From contig NZ_CP061725.1 in NCBI RefSeq assembly GCF_014764405.1, positions 3,534,001-3,598,000 of the forward strand: a stretch of 64,000 nucleotides of DNA. The letters run 5' to 3'. A program made the translations under genes and the position numbers. The number at the start of each line of letters is the position of its first letter. Position 1 is the first letter of the stretch. The notes below the pieces were generated by a model. The model had not been told where the DNA came from. It was given only the letters and a program-made list of their open reading frames with translations, and ran no database searches. Positions 43,849 to 52,713 of this stretch are shown piece after piece. The stretch is from Micromonospora craniellae. Its GTDB lineage: Bacteria > Actinomycetota > Actinomycetes > Mycobacteriales > Micromonosporaceae.

Positions 43849-43864
43849 GTACAGAAAACTGTAC
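43849..43864. promoter_or_regulatory. YefM operator 1
   Basis: GTACAGAAAACTGTAC is a perfect inverted repeat (6-base arms, 4-base spacer) 17 bases upstream of the antitoxin start. It contains the TGTAC core known for YefM-YoeB boxes. Confidence 0.8.
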
Positions 43865-44101
43865 CTCAGATGTCCTGCCGTGCCCCTGGTCGATGCTGCA
43901 CTCCGCTGCTGTACGAGCCGTGCTGACGAAGACAGCGACCCCAAGAAGGGCCGCTGACCTGCGTGAGAGTGGGCCGGAGGCCGAACCATCCGGCGATCGT
44001 CGGTGAGCCGCTCCTGCTGCGCCCGCGCCACCGCCGGACCTGATCGACCGTTCCAGGCCAGACGTTGCACCAGCTGGCACGCAGCCCCGGCACACCATCT
44101 T

Positions 44102-44117
44102 GTACAATTTATTGTAC
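44102..44117. promoter_or_regulatory. YefM operator 2
   Basis: GTACAATTTATTGTAC is a perfect inverted repeat (7-base arms, 2-base spacer) 18 bases upstream of the second antitoxin. It shares GTAC ends with operator 1 but differs in the inner bases, so the two modules may be insulated from one another. The 236 bases between the two operators hold no gene. Confidence 0.8.
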
Positions 44118-44135
44118 GTAACGTTGGGAGGCAGT

Positions 44136-44420
44136 ATGCGAACCGTTCCTTATTCGGAGGTCAGGCAGAATCTGGCCAAGATGCTCGACCATGTCGTGGA
44201 CGACGCCGAGGAAGTGGTGGTGACCCGCTCCGGCCGGGAGGCCGCGGTCATCATCTCGCTGCGCGAGTACGAGTCGTTGAAGGAGACGGCCTACCTGATG
44301 GCCAGCCCCGCCAACGCGCGCCGGCTGAATGAAGCCGTCGAAGATCTGCGCAACGGGGGTGGGGAGATGCGCGACCTGATTGACCCCGACGCCAGCTCAG
44401 GCGAGGCATCGGCAGCGTGA
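44136..44420 (+). CDS. yefM: YefM/Phd-family antitoxin 2
   Basis: A 94-residue antitoxin closely similar to the one at 43556: MRTVPYSEVRQNLAKMLDHV, EEVVVTRSGREAAVIISLRE, LKETAYLMASPANARRL, with an acidic C-terminal tail (GGGEMRDLIDPDASS). ATG at 44136 follows GGGAGGC. It is transcribed away from module 1, and its stop overlaps the toxin start by 4 bases. Confidence 0.93.
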   Translation: MRTVPYSEVRQNLAKMLDHVVDDAEEVVVTRSGREAAVIISLREYESLKETAYLMASPANARRLNEAVEDLRNGGGEMRDLIDPDASSGEASAA

Positions 44421-44671
44421 AGGTCCAATTCGCCGGCCGAGGCTGGGAAGATTACCTGACCTGGCAACGAGATCGTCAAATGCTCAAACGAGTGAACGCC
44501 TTGATCGAGGACGTCAGACGCAACGGCCACCAGGGCATCGGCAAACCGGAGCAGCTCCGCGGCAACTGGGCGGGATTCTGGTCGAGACGCATCGACCATG
44601 AGCACCGCCTCGTATACCGGATCCTGGACGATACAGTGCAGATCGCACAGTGCCGGTACCACTACGAATGA
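44417..44671 (+). CDS. yoeB: YoeB-family mRNA interferase toxin 2
   Basis: An 84-residue toxin, paralogue of toxin 1: VQFAGRGWEDYLTWQRDRQM, GKPEQLRGNWAGFWSRRIDH, EHRLVYRILDD, QCRYHYE. All catalytic positions typical of YoeB are kept. It is coupled to its antitoxin by ATGA-type overlap. Confidence 0.93.
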   Translation: MKVQFAGRGWEDYLTWQRDRQMLKRVNALIEDVRRNGHQGIGKPEQLRGNWAGFWSRRIDHEHRLVYRILDDTVQIAQCRYHYE

Positions 44672-44787
44672 GGTAACCCGGCCAGCCGTCGAGGAATACC
44701 GCCCTGCGGCGGTCCGATCCAACGACGGCGGCAGCAGCGCCTTCCGCCCCCGTGGGGCTCTCGTACCAGCAGCCCGGTCATGAACCC

Positions 44788-46051
44788 TGCGGGTGCCGAT
44801 AATCCCATCCGCGCTGGTCAAGCGGCATGCTCGTATTCGTGAAGGAGTCCGCCGGGCCGGTCGTGTCGGCGGATGCGCAGGCGCGCGAGGGCCTGCGGGT
44901 CGGTGGTCGGGTCGGGTAGTGCTCGCAGGGGCCGGGCGTTGGCGATGCCTCGGTGGGGCCGGTGCTGATTGTGGTGGCGTTCGTACTCGCGCAGAGTGTG
45001 CAGCAGATGCGTCTGACTCCAGATCAACATCCGGTCGAGCACCTCGTAGCGGCAGGACTGGATCCACCTTTCCATGATCGAGTTCATCCGAGGCATCCGT
45101 ACCCCGGTGAGCACTACCTCGATACCGGCATCGGCGAGGATCGTGTCGAACAGGGCCGGGTACTTGCCGTCGCGATCACGGATCAGATACTTGACCTGGC
45201 CGCCGGTGTCCTCGAGGTCCATGACCAGGTTCCGGGCGGCCTGCGCGACCCAGGCGGCGGTCGGATGGGGTGTGATGCCGAGCACCCGGACGCGGCGGGT
45301 GGCGTGTTCGATCACCGCGAGGACGTATAGGCGGGTGCCGGCCAGTGTCACGGTCTCGAAGAAGTCCGCCGCGATCAGGCCCTGGGCTTGGGAACGCAGG
45401 AAGGTCGCCCAGGTGCTGCTTGCACGCTCGGGTGCTGGGTCGATGCCGGCGTTGTGGAGGATCTCCCACACGGTGGACGCGGCGACCTTGACTCCGAGGA
45501 TGAGGAGCTCGCCGTGGATGCGCCGGTAGCCCCAGCCGCTGTTCTCTCGAGCCAGGCGCAGGACCAGGGTGCGGATCGATCGGATCGTTCGTGGCCGCCC
45601 GGCCAGGCGGGGACGGGAACGTCGGGCGTGCCGGCGGGCGATCAGGTCACGGTGCCAACGCAACACCGTGTCCGGACGCACCAGCAGCCGCAGCTGGTGC
45701 AGCACCGTTCGCGGTAGCGGATGCAGCAGAGCGGCCAGCCACGCCCGGTCCGCGGGAGCGAAGTGGACGCGGTCACCGCCGAGCTGTCGTTCGAGCACCA
45801 TGATCTGGTGGCGTAAGGCGAGGATCTCGGCGTCCTTGTCCCGGTCACTCATCGGCAACAGCCGCAGCAGAGCCAGAGCGTTGGTCACACCGAGGTAGGC
45901 CAGTCGCAGCAACACAACCGATCATCCTCGCGGAACGGCGCGCATCGAGCATCGTTGAGGTCCGTTCGCCGAGATCAGCCCGGAGCCGGGCTGTACCTGT
46001 CGGTTGCCCAGATGGCTGTGACCAGGGCGGATGAGGTTTTCGGCACCCGCA
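44788..46051 (-). mobile_element. Complete IS3-like insertion sequence with inverted repeats
   Basis: TGCGGGTGCCGATAA at 44788-44802 and TTTTCGGCACCCGCA at 46037-46051 are inverted copies that match at 14 of 15 bases and begin and end with TG...CA, the IS3 hallmark. They bracket one intact transposase. Length is 1,264 bp. I cannot identify a convincing target duplication. Confidence 0.75.
44818..45915 (-). CDS. Integrase-core (rve) transposase, intact
   Basis: A 365-residue transposase. An N-terminal helical part (LPMSDRDKDAEILALRHQIM, VLERQLGGDRVHF) and a helix-turn-helix (LARENSGWGYRRIHGELLI) precede the DDE core: LIAADFFETV (Asp), LIRDRDGKYPALF (Asp) and RMNSIMERWIQSCRYE (Glu), then HNQHRPHRGI. 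This widespread actinobacterial type resembles the OrfAB product of IS3/IS481-like elements as one frame. All catalytic residues are present, so it may still be active. Confidence 0.88.
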   Translation of the reverse strand: MLLRLAYLGVTNALALLRLLPMSDRDKDAEILALRHQIMVLERQLGGDRVHFAPADRAWLAALLHPLPRTVLHQLRLLVRPDTVLRWHRDLIARRHARRSRPRLAGRPRTIRSIRTLVLRLARENSGWGYRRIHGELLILGVKVAASTVWEILHNAGIDPAPERASSTWATFLRSQAQGLIAADFFETVTLAGTRLYVLAVIEHATRRVRVLGITPHPTAAWVAQAARNLVMDLEDTGGQVKYLIRDRDGKYPALFDTILADAGIEVVLTGVRMPRMNSIMERWIQSCRYEVLDRMLIWSQTHLLHTLREYERHHNQHRPHRGIANARPLRALPDPTTDPQALARLRIRRHDRPGGLLHEYEHAA

Positions 46052-46107
46052 ACCACCCGGACACACTGACGCGAAGAGGCATTCGGCCGAGGTTCGACAG
46101 CGCCTTT

Positions 46108-46145
46108 CGTTGGTGGGCCTGCCAGGTGCGGCAGGCTCACCAACG
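46108..46145. terminator. Strong hairpin downstream of the pRiA4b-like gene
   Basis: Arms CGTTGGTGGGCCTGCC and GGCAGGCTCACCAACG pair at 15 of 16 positions around a 6-base loop. It lies just past the stop (46161) of the minus-strand gene and has no U-tract. Confidence 0.6.
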
Positions 46146-46160
46146 AGCGTAATCTGTTCG

Positions 46161-47756
46161 TCAGCTGTCTCGGAGTCGTTGGTTCACCTGGTGGAGATCG
46201 AATGTGTCCGGGGTGAACTGGCTGGCATCGTCCAGGCCGAGCCATTCCAGTCGTTCTTGGTGCTCCGGGTGGTTCGCGTCGGCGAGCACCTCGACCAGCT
46301 CCTGGTATCCCCAGATGCCGCCGCAGTCGTCGGGTGGGGCCGCGCGCCGCCCGCCGACACAGGCCGGGTATCTGGCGGCCGGGTCGGCGGGCGTCGACTT
46401 CTCGACCAGGATCTCGTGTTCCCAGTCGTCGCCGAAGTCGTAGGTGTAGCGGAGTTTGTCCTTGACCGCGGGTGCCACCTGCTCCAGTGTGACCGGACCG
46501 TCCGAGCGGTGCCCGAGGTCACGGTCGGCGCGTCCGAACTGGCCGTAGGCAGTGTCGAAGACGTGCAGATGTCCGCCGTGCCAGCCGAACGCGGCAAGGA
46601 TCGCCTGGTGCAAGCGGTTCAGGGTGATGTCGCCGGGCACCAGCAATCGGCGCCAGATCGGCGGTTTGGCACCTCGCAGGCTGACCTTGATCTGGTAGAT
46701 GGGTGCCGGACCGTTCGATCTCTTGCGCTTGGCCGGCAGCTTTGCCGGCTGCGATCGACGCGGGGCAGGCAGGTCCAGGCCGAACGCGGCCGGGCCGCCG
46801 GACCTGCCGATCATTCCGGCGAGCTGTTGCAGCACGTCCATCGCGGTGCGGTCGGTGGCGTGACCGGAGGCGACCGTACCGCGTGGCCGGCGAGCTGCCG
46901 GCAGGACATCCAGCCGGCGGCGGGTCAGCACGGCGAGCGGGGCGTAGCCCGGCCCGTCGTCGTCGATCAGGTCCAGACCGGCAGGGACGCCATCCGGCCC
47001 GTCCTCCTCGTCGTGGACGGCGCGAGCATCCAGTGCCTGCTCGACGTACCAGCGGAACTCCGCCGCGCCGAGTTTCCGGGTCCTGATGTTCACCCCATCC
47101 TGCCGGGCGCCCTGATGGATCGCGGCAACCGCGTTCGGTAGATCCCCGGCGGCGAGAAGGTAGATCTGCTCCGCGGCCCCGCAGTGCTCGTTGTCGACCA
47201 TGATCATGAGCGCGTGTTCGCGACCGGCTCGCTGGAAGACACCGATCAGCACCGACATGCTGTCGTGGTCGTCGTGCAGCCGGGTGAACGGCCCCGCGGT
47301 CAGCGGCTGTGCTAGATCATCCGCCCAGGACGGCGCCGCGACACCGACATCGCGTAGCCGTGCGGCCGATGTCCGGGCGGACTCGTCGACCGGCCCCGCG
47401 GTATCACCGGCCACCGCACCGATCGCGGTGAGCAGAGTCAGGGCGGCACGGGTGCCGCGCGCCTCGATCGCCGGCACGAAGGCTCCGGCGAAGGCTGCCA
47501 TCGTCTCGTCACCGCCAGCTCGTGCCATCGCCACGAACAACGCACCGGTCAGCTCCGCCTCGAGCGGATCCTCGACTTCGGCCAAGGTGGACGCGTCGTC
47601 GACCAGATCAGTCAACATCTGCTCGGGATCCAGCCCGCCTGCTGAGCAATCGGGACAGCCGCAGCCCTGATCCGGGCCGGACAGCACGGTGACATCGGCC
47701 CGTCGACGGGGCTCGCTGGTGCCCCGCTTGGCAGGGCGTTGGCTTCGGGAGCTCAT
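46161..47756 (-). CDS. pRiA4b ORF-3-like domain protein
   Basis: A 531-residue protein. The C-terminal 180 residues form a plasmid pRiA4b ORF-3 domain: IYQIKVSLRGAKPPIWRRLL, LNRLHQAILAAFGWHGGHLH, YTYDFGDDWEHEI, YPACVGGRRAAPPDDCGG and GYQELVEVLAD. The N-terminal part begins with a small Cys cluster (GCGCPDC) and an Ala-rich region of unknown family (about 20-340). The ATG at 47756 is preferred over a start at 47777. Function is unknown; the domain is common on plasmids and genomic islands, which fits the neighbouring IS and toxin-antitoxin genes. Confidence 0.85.
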   Translation of the reverse strand: MSSRSQRPAKRGTSEPRRRADVTVLSGPDQGCGCPDCSAGGLDPEQMLTDLVDDASTLAEVEDPLEAELTGALFVAMARAGGDETMAAFAGAFVPAIEARGTRAALTLLTAIGAVAGDTAGPVDESARTSAARLRDVGVAAPSWADDLAQPLTAGPFTRLHDDHDSMSVLIGVFQRAGREHALMIMVDNEHCGAAEQIYLLAAGDLPNAVAAIHQGARQDGVNIRTRKLGAAEFRWYVEQALDARAVHDEEDGPDGVPAGLDLIDDDGPGYAPLAVLTRRRLDVLPAARRPRGTVASGHATDRTAMDVLQQLAGMIGRSGGPAAFGLDLPAPRRSQPAKLPAKRKRSNGPAPIYQIKVSLRGAKPPIWRRLLVPGDITLNRLHQAILAAFGWHGGHLHVFDTAYGQFGRADRDLGHRSDGPVTLEQVAPAVKDKLRYTYDFGDDWEHEILVEKSTPADPAARYPACVGGRRAAPPDDCGGIWGYQELVEVLADANHPEHQERLEWLGLDDASQFTPDTFDLHQVNQRLRDS

Positions 47757-47921
47757 CGCGCCAGTCTGCCGCAACAACCGGAACCCACTCCGAACCGCCC
47801 CGCCGACTGCTGTGCGCCTATTCCAGCGGAACCTCGGCGTTGAAATCGTGACACCGCGAGAGAAACAGCGATCGCGGGCACCGCGAGCGCGTCCGGGTGC
47901 TCAGGTTCCCGTCGCGGTGTT

Positions 47922-48635
47922 TCAGACCAGGAGAGTCTCCCGCATCCGCGCGCCCAGGTTGATGCCGCCGACCACTCGATGACCGGCGGGATCGTGGACG
48001 TCGAGGGTGTTGTTGCGGCGCATCATCTCGCGTACCGGAGGCGGTAGCCGGGGCGGGTCGTCGATGGCCGCGAGGACCTGCCCGGCGGTCGAGATCAGTC
48101 GGTCGGCCAGTCCTGCGGCGTTGGCGTCCACCCGGACCTGCCCGTGCTCCATGCCGACGGTGGTGAGGTCGAGCACCTCGAACACGCGGGCCACGAGCGG
48201 GTTCGGGTCGGTCACCTGGTCGAGCCGGGACGCGCGGCTGCCGACCACCGCGACGGCGGCGGCCACCTGCGCGTACGGGTGGAGGCCGCTCGGCAGCGCG
48301 AACAGGGGCCACCGCAGCGCCGGTCCGGCCTCCTTCCACAGAGGCCGGTAGTTTCGGCGGTGCACCAGAAGTCGCCGGCCCGTCCGTCGATGTACGTCGT
48401 GGGCTTGGGCCTGCAGGTCCGCGTGAGCCTCGTCGGCGGATTCGCTGACGATCCGGGCCGCTACCACCAGGCCGTCGTCGTCGTCCAGCACTCGGGTGAT
48501 CGCTTCGACCTGTTCCGGAAACCGGACCGGCGAGCCGGCGCCGTACCGGTGTCGGACGTCCCGCAGCAGTGCCTGCTGCCGCTCTGGATCGAGCTGGACT
48601 CGCCTGCTACCCAGCAACTGCCGGAGCCAACGCAT
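47922..48635 (-). CDS. Hypothetical protein
   Basis: A 237-residue soluble protein starting MRWLRQLLGSRRV. It has a helical N-terminus (DPERQQALLRDVRHRYGAG) and later segments LDQVTDPNPLVARVFEVLDL and VREMMRRNNTLDVHDPAGHR. No recognised family. Composition and frame look genuine. It is on the same strand as the pRiA4b-like gene, 165 bases upstream of it. Confidence 0.5.
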   Translation of the reverse strand: MRWLRQLLGSRRVQLDPERQQALLRDVRHRYGAGSPVRFPEQVEAITRVLDDDDGLVVAARIVSESADEAHADLQAQAHDVHRRTGRRLLVHRRNYRPLWKEAGPALRWPLFALPSGLHPYAQVAAAVAVVGSRASRLDQVTDPNPLVARVFEVLDLTTVGMEHGQVRVDANAAGLADRLISTAGQVLAAIDDPPRLPPPVREMMRRNNTLDVHDPAGHRVVGGINLGARMRETLLV

Positions 48636-49126
48636 CTCGCCTCGTTTCAGCCGCCACGGACCGCGGCAATGCTAGTGCGTCGGACGCCTCTCGTTTCGTG
48701 TGGGGTGTGGAGTGACAAGCGAGCACCGTCGGCGGACCGGCTGGCTCGCCGACGGGGCGGCTTCGGTGGACATCCGGTTCATGCTGCCCGCCGTCGCTCA
48801 GTGGCGACCGGCCGGCCGGGTGCCGGAGCCTCCTCGGCGCGGGCGATGTCCCGGCAGGCGGTGGCGATCAGCGCTCTTGTCCTGAGTCACCTCCGGGATG
48901 TTAGCCAGACCGCGCCCGCTGTCCAGGTGGTCAAAGGGCCGCGAGCGGTGACTGGGCCGGTGGTGCGCCGCCGGCTCGTTCCTATGACGACGGCCACAAA
49001 AATATCCACCCGGACATTTTCAAGCTACTGTCTGGTGCAAGCGATCGCGTGGCGTGCTTCCGCCGGCTGAAGCCGAACGAGGCAGCCACAGCGGGACCTT
49101 GTTGCCGACACGTAGGAGGAGACGTC
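48636..49126. other. Upstream region of the MMPL gene
   Basis: About 490 bases without a convincing gene. The AT-richer part near 48995-49030 probably holds the MMPL promoter and its operator. Confidence 0.45.
48999..49020. promoter_or_regulatory. Palindrome upstream of MMPL, candidate TetR operator
   Basis: AAAATATCC and GGACATTTT form an inverted repeat (8 of 9 pairs, 4-base spacer) in an AT-rich patch about 107 bases before the MMPL start. It is a plausible site for the TetR regulator encoded just after MMPL. Confidence 0.5.
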
Positions 49127-51358
49127 ATGGCATGGCAGTTGTTCAGGCTCGGGCGCTGGTCGTTCCGACGCCGCTGGACCGTGACGGGAATCTGGGCCCT
49201 GCTGCTCCTCACCGTCGCGCTCGGTGCGGCGACCCTGTCAGAAAAGACGAATGACGGCTTCGAGTTGTCCGGCATCGAGTCGACGCAGGCGTTCGACCTG
49301 ATCAGGGAGCGGGATCCCGAGGCCGTGCCGAACGGCGCGACGGCGCGGGTGGTGTTCCAGGCCCCGGACGGCGAGACGCTTGCAGACCCGGCCAACCAGC
49401 AGGCCGTGGCCGACTCGCTCGCGGCGCTGAGGACGGAACACGTACTGTCGATCGTCGACCCGTTCGAGGCGGGGGCCATCTCCGAGGACGGGCGCACCGG
49501 CTTCGCCTCGGTCAGCTACGCCCGGAGCGCGGCCGATCTGTCGTCAGCGGATCGCGAGGCCCTCGAAGCTGCCCGTGACGTCGCCGAGCAGGCCGGGTTG
49601 ACGGCCACCGTCGGCGGAGACGTACTCGGCGTGGAGATCGGCGGAGCGTTGGCCGAGCTGATCGGCATCGCCATCGCCTTCGTGGTGCTGGCCCTCACCC
49701 TCGGGTCGCTCGTCGCGGCCGGGATGCCGCTGCTCACCGCGCTGATCGGCGTCGGGATCGGTACGGCCGCCATCGCTGCCCTCACCGGCTTCGTCGAGCT
49801 CAGCACCACGACCCCCGCGCTCGGCACGATGCTCGGGCTGGCGGTCGGCATCGACTACGCGCTGTTCATCCTGTCCCGCTACCAGGCCGAGATCCGCCAG
49901 GGGCGCCCGCTGGAGGAGGCGGCCGGCCGCGCTGTCGGCACCGCAGGCTCCGCCGTGGTGTTCGCCGGCCTCACGGTCGTCATCGCCCTCGTCGGCCTCG
50001 CCCTGTGCGGCATCGGATTCCTGACCGAGATGGGCCTGGGTGCTGCGTTCACCGTCGCTCTCGCCGTATTCATCGCGCTCACCCTGCTGCCGGCACTGCT
50101 CGGTTTCGCCGGCGCTCGCGTCGTGAACAAGCGCACCGCCGCCATCGCCGCGGGCACCGGCGCCGACCAGAGTTCCGGCGAGCCGCGTACTCTCGGACGC
50201 CGTTGGGTCGAGGGCCTTGCCCGCGTCCGCTGGCCCGCGCTCGTCGCCGGGATCGCGGTCGCCGCCGTGGCCTCCATCCCGGTGGCCTCCCTGCAACTCG
50301 CGCTTCCGGACGACAGCACCAAGCCCGCAGGCAGCGACGTACGTGTCGCCTACGACCTCATCGACGAGAACTTCGGTGCCGGAGCCAACGGGCCGCTGCT
50401 GATCGTCATCGACACCGCGCAAGCCCCGGACCCGGCCGCCGCAGTCGCGACCGCCACCGAGATGCTGCAGACGATGGCGGCCGAGAACGACTCCAACGTC
50501 GCCGCCGTGATCCCGGCCATCATCAGCGACAGCCCGGAGGCGCAGCAGGCATTCATGCGGCAACTCGACACGGCACAGTACGCGACCCTCACGGTGATCC
50601 CCCGCTCCGGACCGTCCGACCAGTCGACCAAGGAACTCGTCGCGGACATTCGGGACACGCTGTCGGTCCTGCCGGACCAGAACGGGGCCCGCGCCCTGAT
50701 CACCGGCGTCACTGCGGTCGGTGTCGACATCTCCAACGAACTGACCGAGGTGTTCCCGCTCTATCTCGCCGTCGTCGTGGGGCTGGCCCTCATCCTGCTC
50801 ATCGCGGTGTTCCGCTCGATCTGGGTGCCCGTCAAGGCCGCGCTCGGCTTCCTGTTCTCCGTCGGCGTCTCCCTGGGAGCGACGGTCGCGGTCTTCCAGT
50901 GGGGCTGGCTCAACGAACTCGTCGGTCTCGACGCCAGCGGCCCGGTCCTGTTCCTGCTGCCGATCCTCCTCACCGGCATCCTGTTCGGCCTGGCCATGGA
51001 CTACGAGGTCTTCCTCGTCACCCGCATGCGAGAGGCGTACGTCCACGGCGTCCCAGCGCGTCAAGCGGTCATCGACGGCTTCACGCACAGTGCCCGCGTC
51101 GTGGCCGCCGCAGCGCTCATCATGGTCGGCGTGTTCGCGGGCTTCACCCTCACCGACGACATCATCCTCAAGACCATCGGTTTCGCCCTGGCCATCGGCG
51201 TGCTCGTCGACGCGTTCCTGGTCCGCATGCTGATCGTCCCCGCCACCATGCTCATCCTCGGCCGGCGGATCTGGTGGATGCCGCGCTGGATGAACAAGGT
51301 CGTCCCGACCCTGGATGTGGAGGGCGAATCGCTCGCACGTCACCTCGCCGCACGCTAG
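49127..51358 (+). CDS. MMPL-family membrane transporter
   Basis: A 743-residue RND/MMPL-type transporter with twelve membrane helices in two halves, each beginning with a periplasmic-type loop. The signature Asp-Tyr pairs are present in both halves: GIDYALFILSRYQAE and AMDYEVFLVTRMREAYVHG. The proton-relay layout fits. The ATG at 49127 is set by TAGGAGGA. Actinobacterial MMPLs export lipids, siderophores or drugs. Since a TetR gene follows directly, drug or lipid efflux is more likely than core mycomembrane transport. Confidence 0.9.
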   Translation: MAWQLFRLGRWSFRRRWTVTGIWALLLLTVALGAATLSEKTNDGFELSGIESTQAFDLIRERDPEAVPNGATARVVFQAPDGETLADPANQQAVADSLAALRTEHVLSIVDPFEAGAISEDGRTGFASVSYARSAADLSSADREALEAARDVAEQAGLTATVGGDVLGVEIGGALAELIGIAIAFVVLALTLGSLVAAGMPLLTALIGVGIGTAAIAALTGFVELSTTTPALGTMLGLAVGIDYALFILSRYQAEIRQGRPLEEAAGRAVGTAGSAVVFAGLTVVIALVGLALCGIGFLTEMGLGAAFTVALAVFIALTLLPALLGFAGARVVNKRTAAIAAGTGADQSSGEPRTLGRRWVEGLARVRWPALVAGIAVAAVASIPVASLQLALPDDSTKPAGSDVRVAYDLIDENFGAGANGPLLIVIDTAQAPDPAAAVATATEMLQTMAAENDSNVAAVIPAIISDSPEAQQAFMRQLDTAQYATLTVIPRSGPSDQSTKELVADIRDTLSVLPDQNGARALITGVTAVGVDISNELTEVFPLYLAVVVGLALILLIAVFRSIWVPVKAALGFLFSVGVSLGATVAVFQWGWLNELVGLDASGPVLFLLPILLTGILFGLAMDYEVFLVTRMREAYVHGVPARQAVIDGFTHSARVVAAAALIMVGVFAGFTLTDDIILKTIGFALAIGVLVDAFLVRMLIVPATMLILGRRIWWMPRWMNKVVPTLDVEGESLARHLAAR

Positions 51359-51385
51359 GCGCGCGCCTCGACGTCATCGCCCCCT

Positions 51386-51418
51386 CGCCCTGGCCGAATC
51401 GACACGTCGGCCAGGGCG
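51386..51418. terminator. Hairpin between MMPL and TetR genes
   Basis: CGCCCTGGCCGA and TCGGCCAGGGCG are perfect 12-base arms around a 9-base loop, 28 bases after the MMPL stop. No T-tract follows. It could end or attenuate MMPL transcription before tetR. Confidence 0.65.
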
Positions 51419-51480
51419 GGGACTGGTCATAGGATCGAACAGGCGGCGCACCGGCCCGCCGATCGCTGTGGAGGTATGCC

Positions 51481-52140
51481 ATGACCGACCGGGACCCACG
51501 GGCCGTCCCGCCCGCCCGGCAGGAGGGTACGTCGAAGCGAGGCCCATACGCCAAGGGACTCGCCCGGCGGCAGCAGATCATCAACGAGGTGTTGGCGGTC
51601 TACGACCGGCTGGGATTCGAGGGCACCTCGCTGCGCGCCATCGGTGAGGCGATCGGCGTGACCCACCCGGTGCTCAAGCACCACTTCGGCACCCGCGAGC
51701 AACTCTTCATCGAGGTGCTGCGGGAGTACGACCGTCGCTTCCTCGACGCCCGGGACGTCGGAGACGGCACCTTCGTCGACCTGATCCACCGCTCGACCGA
51801 GCACAGTCTGCGGACACCAGGGCTGATGGCACTGCTGAACAGCATGGTGGCCCACGCGCTGGAAGCCGGCAACGACCACTCACGCGCCCACTTCTCCGAG
51901 CGGTACGCCGAGCTGCGAGGCAACATCACGGAACTTCTCGCCGAAGGCCAGGAGGCCGGCACCGTACGCTCGGACATCCCTCTGCCAGAAGCGGCCTCAC
52001 TCGTCCTCGCGGCGGCCGACGGCCTCAGCACCCAATGGCTGCTCGACGGAAGCGCCGACATCAAGAACGGCCTGCTGCTGCTGCAACGCCTCCTCGAACC
52101 ACCGGACCAGCAGGTCGCTCGGGCCGACGTCCAGTCCTGA
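51481..52140 (+). CDS. TetR-family regulator (next to MMPL)
   Basis: A 219-residue regulator: helix-turn-helix ARRQQIINEVLAVYDRLGF, SLRAIGEAIGVTHPVLKHHF and GTREQLFIEVLREYDRRF. The C-terminal domain (EAASLVLAAADGLSTQWLLD) is of the TetR_C_6-like BetI/AcrR style. Located 122 bases after MMPL on the same strand, it is the likely repressor of that transporter, acting at the palindrome near 49000. Confidence 0.85.
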   Translation: MTDRDPRAVPPARQEGTSKRGPYAKGLARRQQIINEVLAVYDRLGFEGTSLRAIGEAIGVTHPVLKHHFGTREQLFIEVLREYDRRFLDARDVGDGTFVDLIHRSTEHSLRTPGLMALLNSMVAHALEAGNDHSRAHFSERYAELRGNITELLAEGQEAGTVRSDIPLPEAASLVLAAADGLSTQWLLDGSADIKNGLLLLQRLLEPPDQQVARADVQS

Positions 52141-52216
52141 GCTGACGGAGGACCTCACAGCGGGGGGCTGGCTTCGATCGACGACGAGGCCAGCCCCACT
52201 TCTTGTGAAACAGGTC

Positions 52217-52540
52217 TTAGTTCGGTGCGCGTACCCCGCTGGCAGACCAGTCCCTGGTGGCGCCACGGACGTACATGGTGCTGCTCTGGTTGCCGGAGAA
52301 GTACTGCCGGATGGAGCCGGCGAACGGTGTGCTGGAGGCGTTACGGCCGTAGACGTCGGTGTAGACCGTGGTCGGGCCGCTGTTCTGCACCTGGAACGTA
52401 CCGGGGCGGAACTCCCGTAGCGTGCCCTTGAAGGGTGAGCGTGGTGTCATCCCAGGCGATGTTCTGCCCAGCCTGGCGGGCCTGGTTGCAGTAGTCGCCA
52501 CCGGGTGCCCTGGTGGAACTTGTGAGCGCAAACATTGATC
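52217..52540 (-). pseudogene. Relic of a small secreted-type protein, frameshifted
   Basis: On the minus strand an upstream frame reads GGDYCNQARQAGQNIAWDDT and breaks near 52430. A second frame continues GTLREFRPGTFQVQNSGPTT, then VYTDVYGRNASSTPFAGSIR and MYVRGATRDWSASGVRAPN. The two pieces together look like one beta-rich domain with a frameshift and no N-terminus. I do not recognise the family. Confidence 0.5.
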
Positions 52541-52713
52541 TCGACAAACGTAAGCGGGCGACAGTCCACCCTGCCGATGGCGTACGGCGGGTGGTGTCGC
52601 TGTTGCAATTCTCGTGCGGTACTGGTCGGCTTGACGGTGGCGGATCGGGCCGGCGGAGCCGGCACGCCGAGAGGGGGCGGACCGCGTGGGGCTTTCGGTA
52701 GAGGCAGGCGCCA

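Noticed and set aside
49544..51343. 599-residue minus-strand frame opposite MMPL
   Set aside because: Very rich in Asp, Gly, Arg and Glu, with no motif; MMPL is clear on the plus strand.
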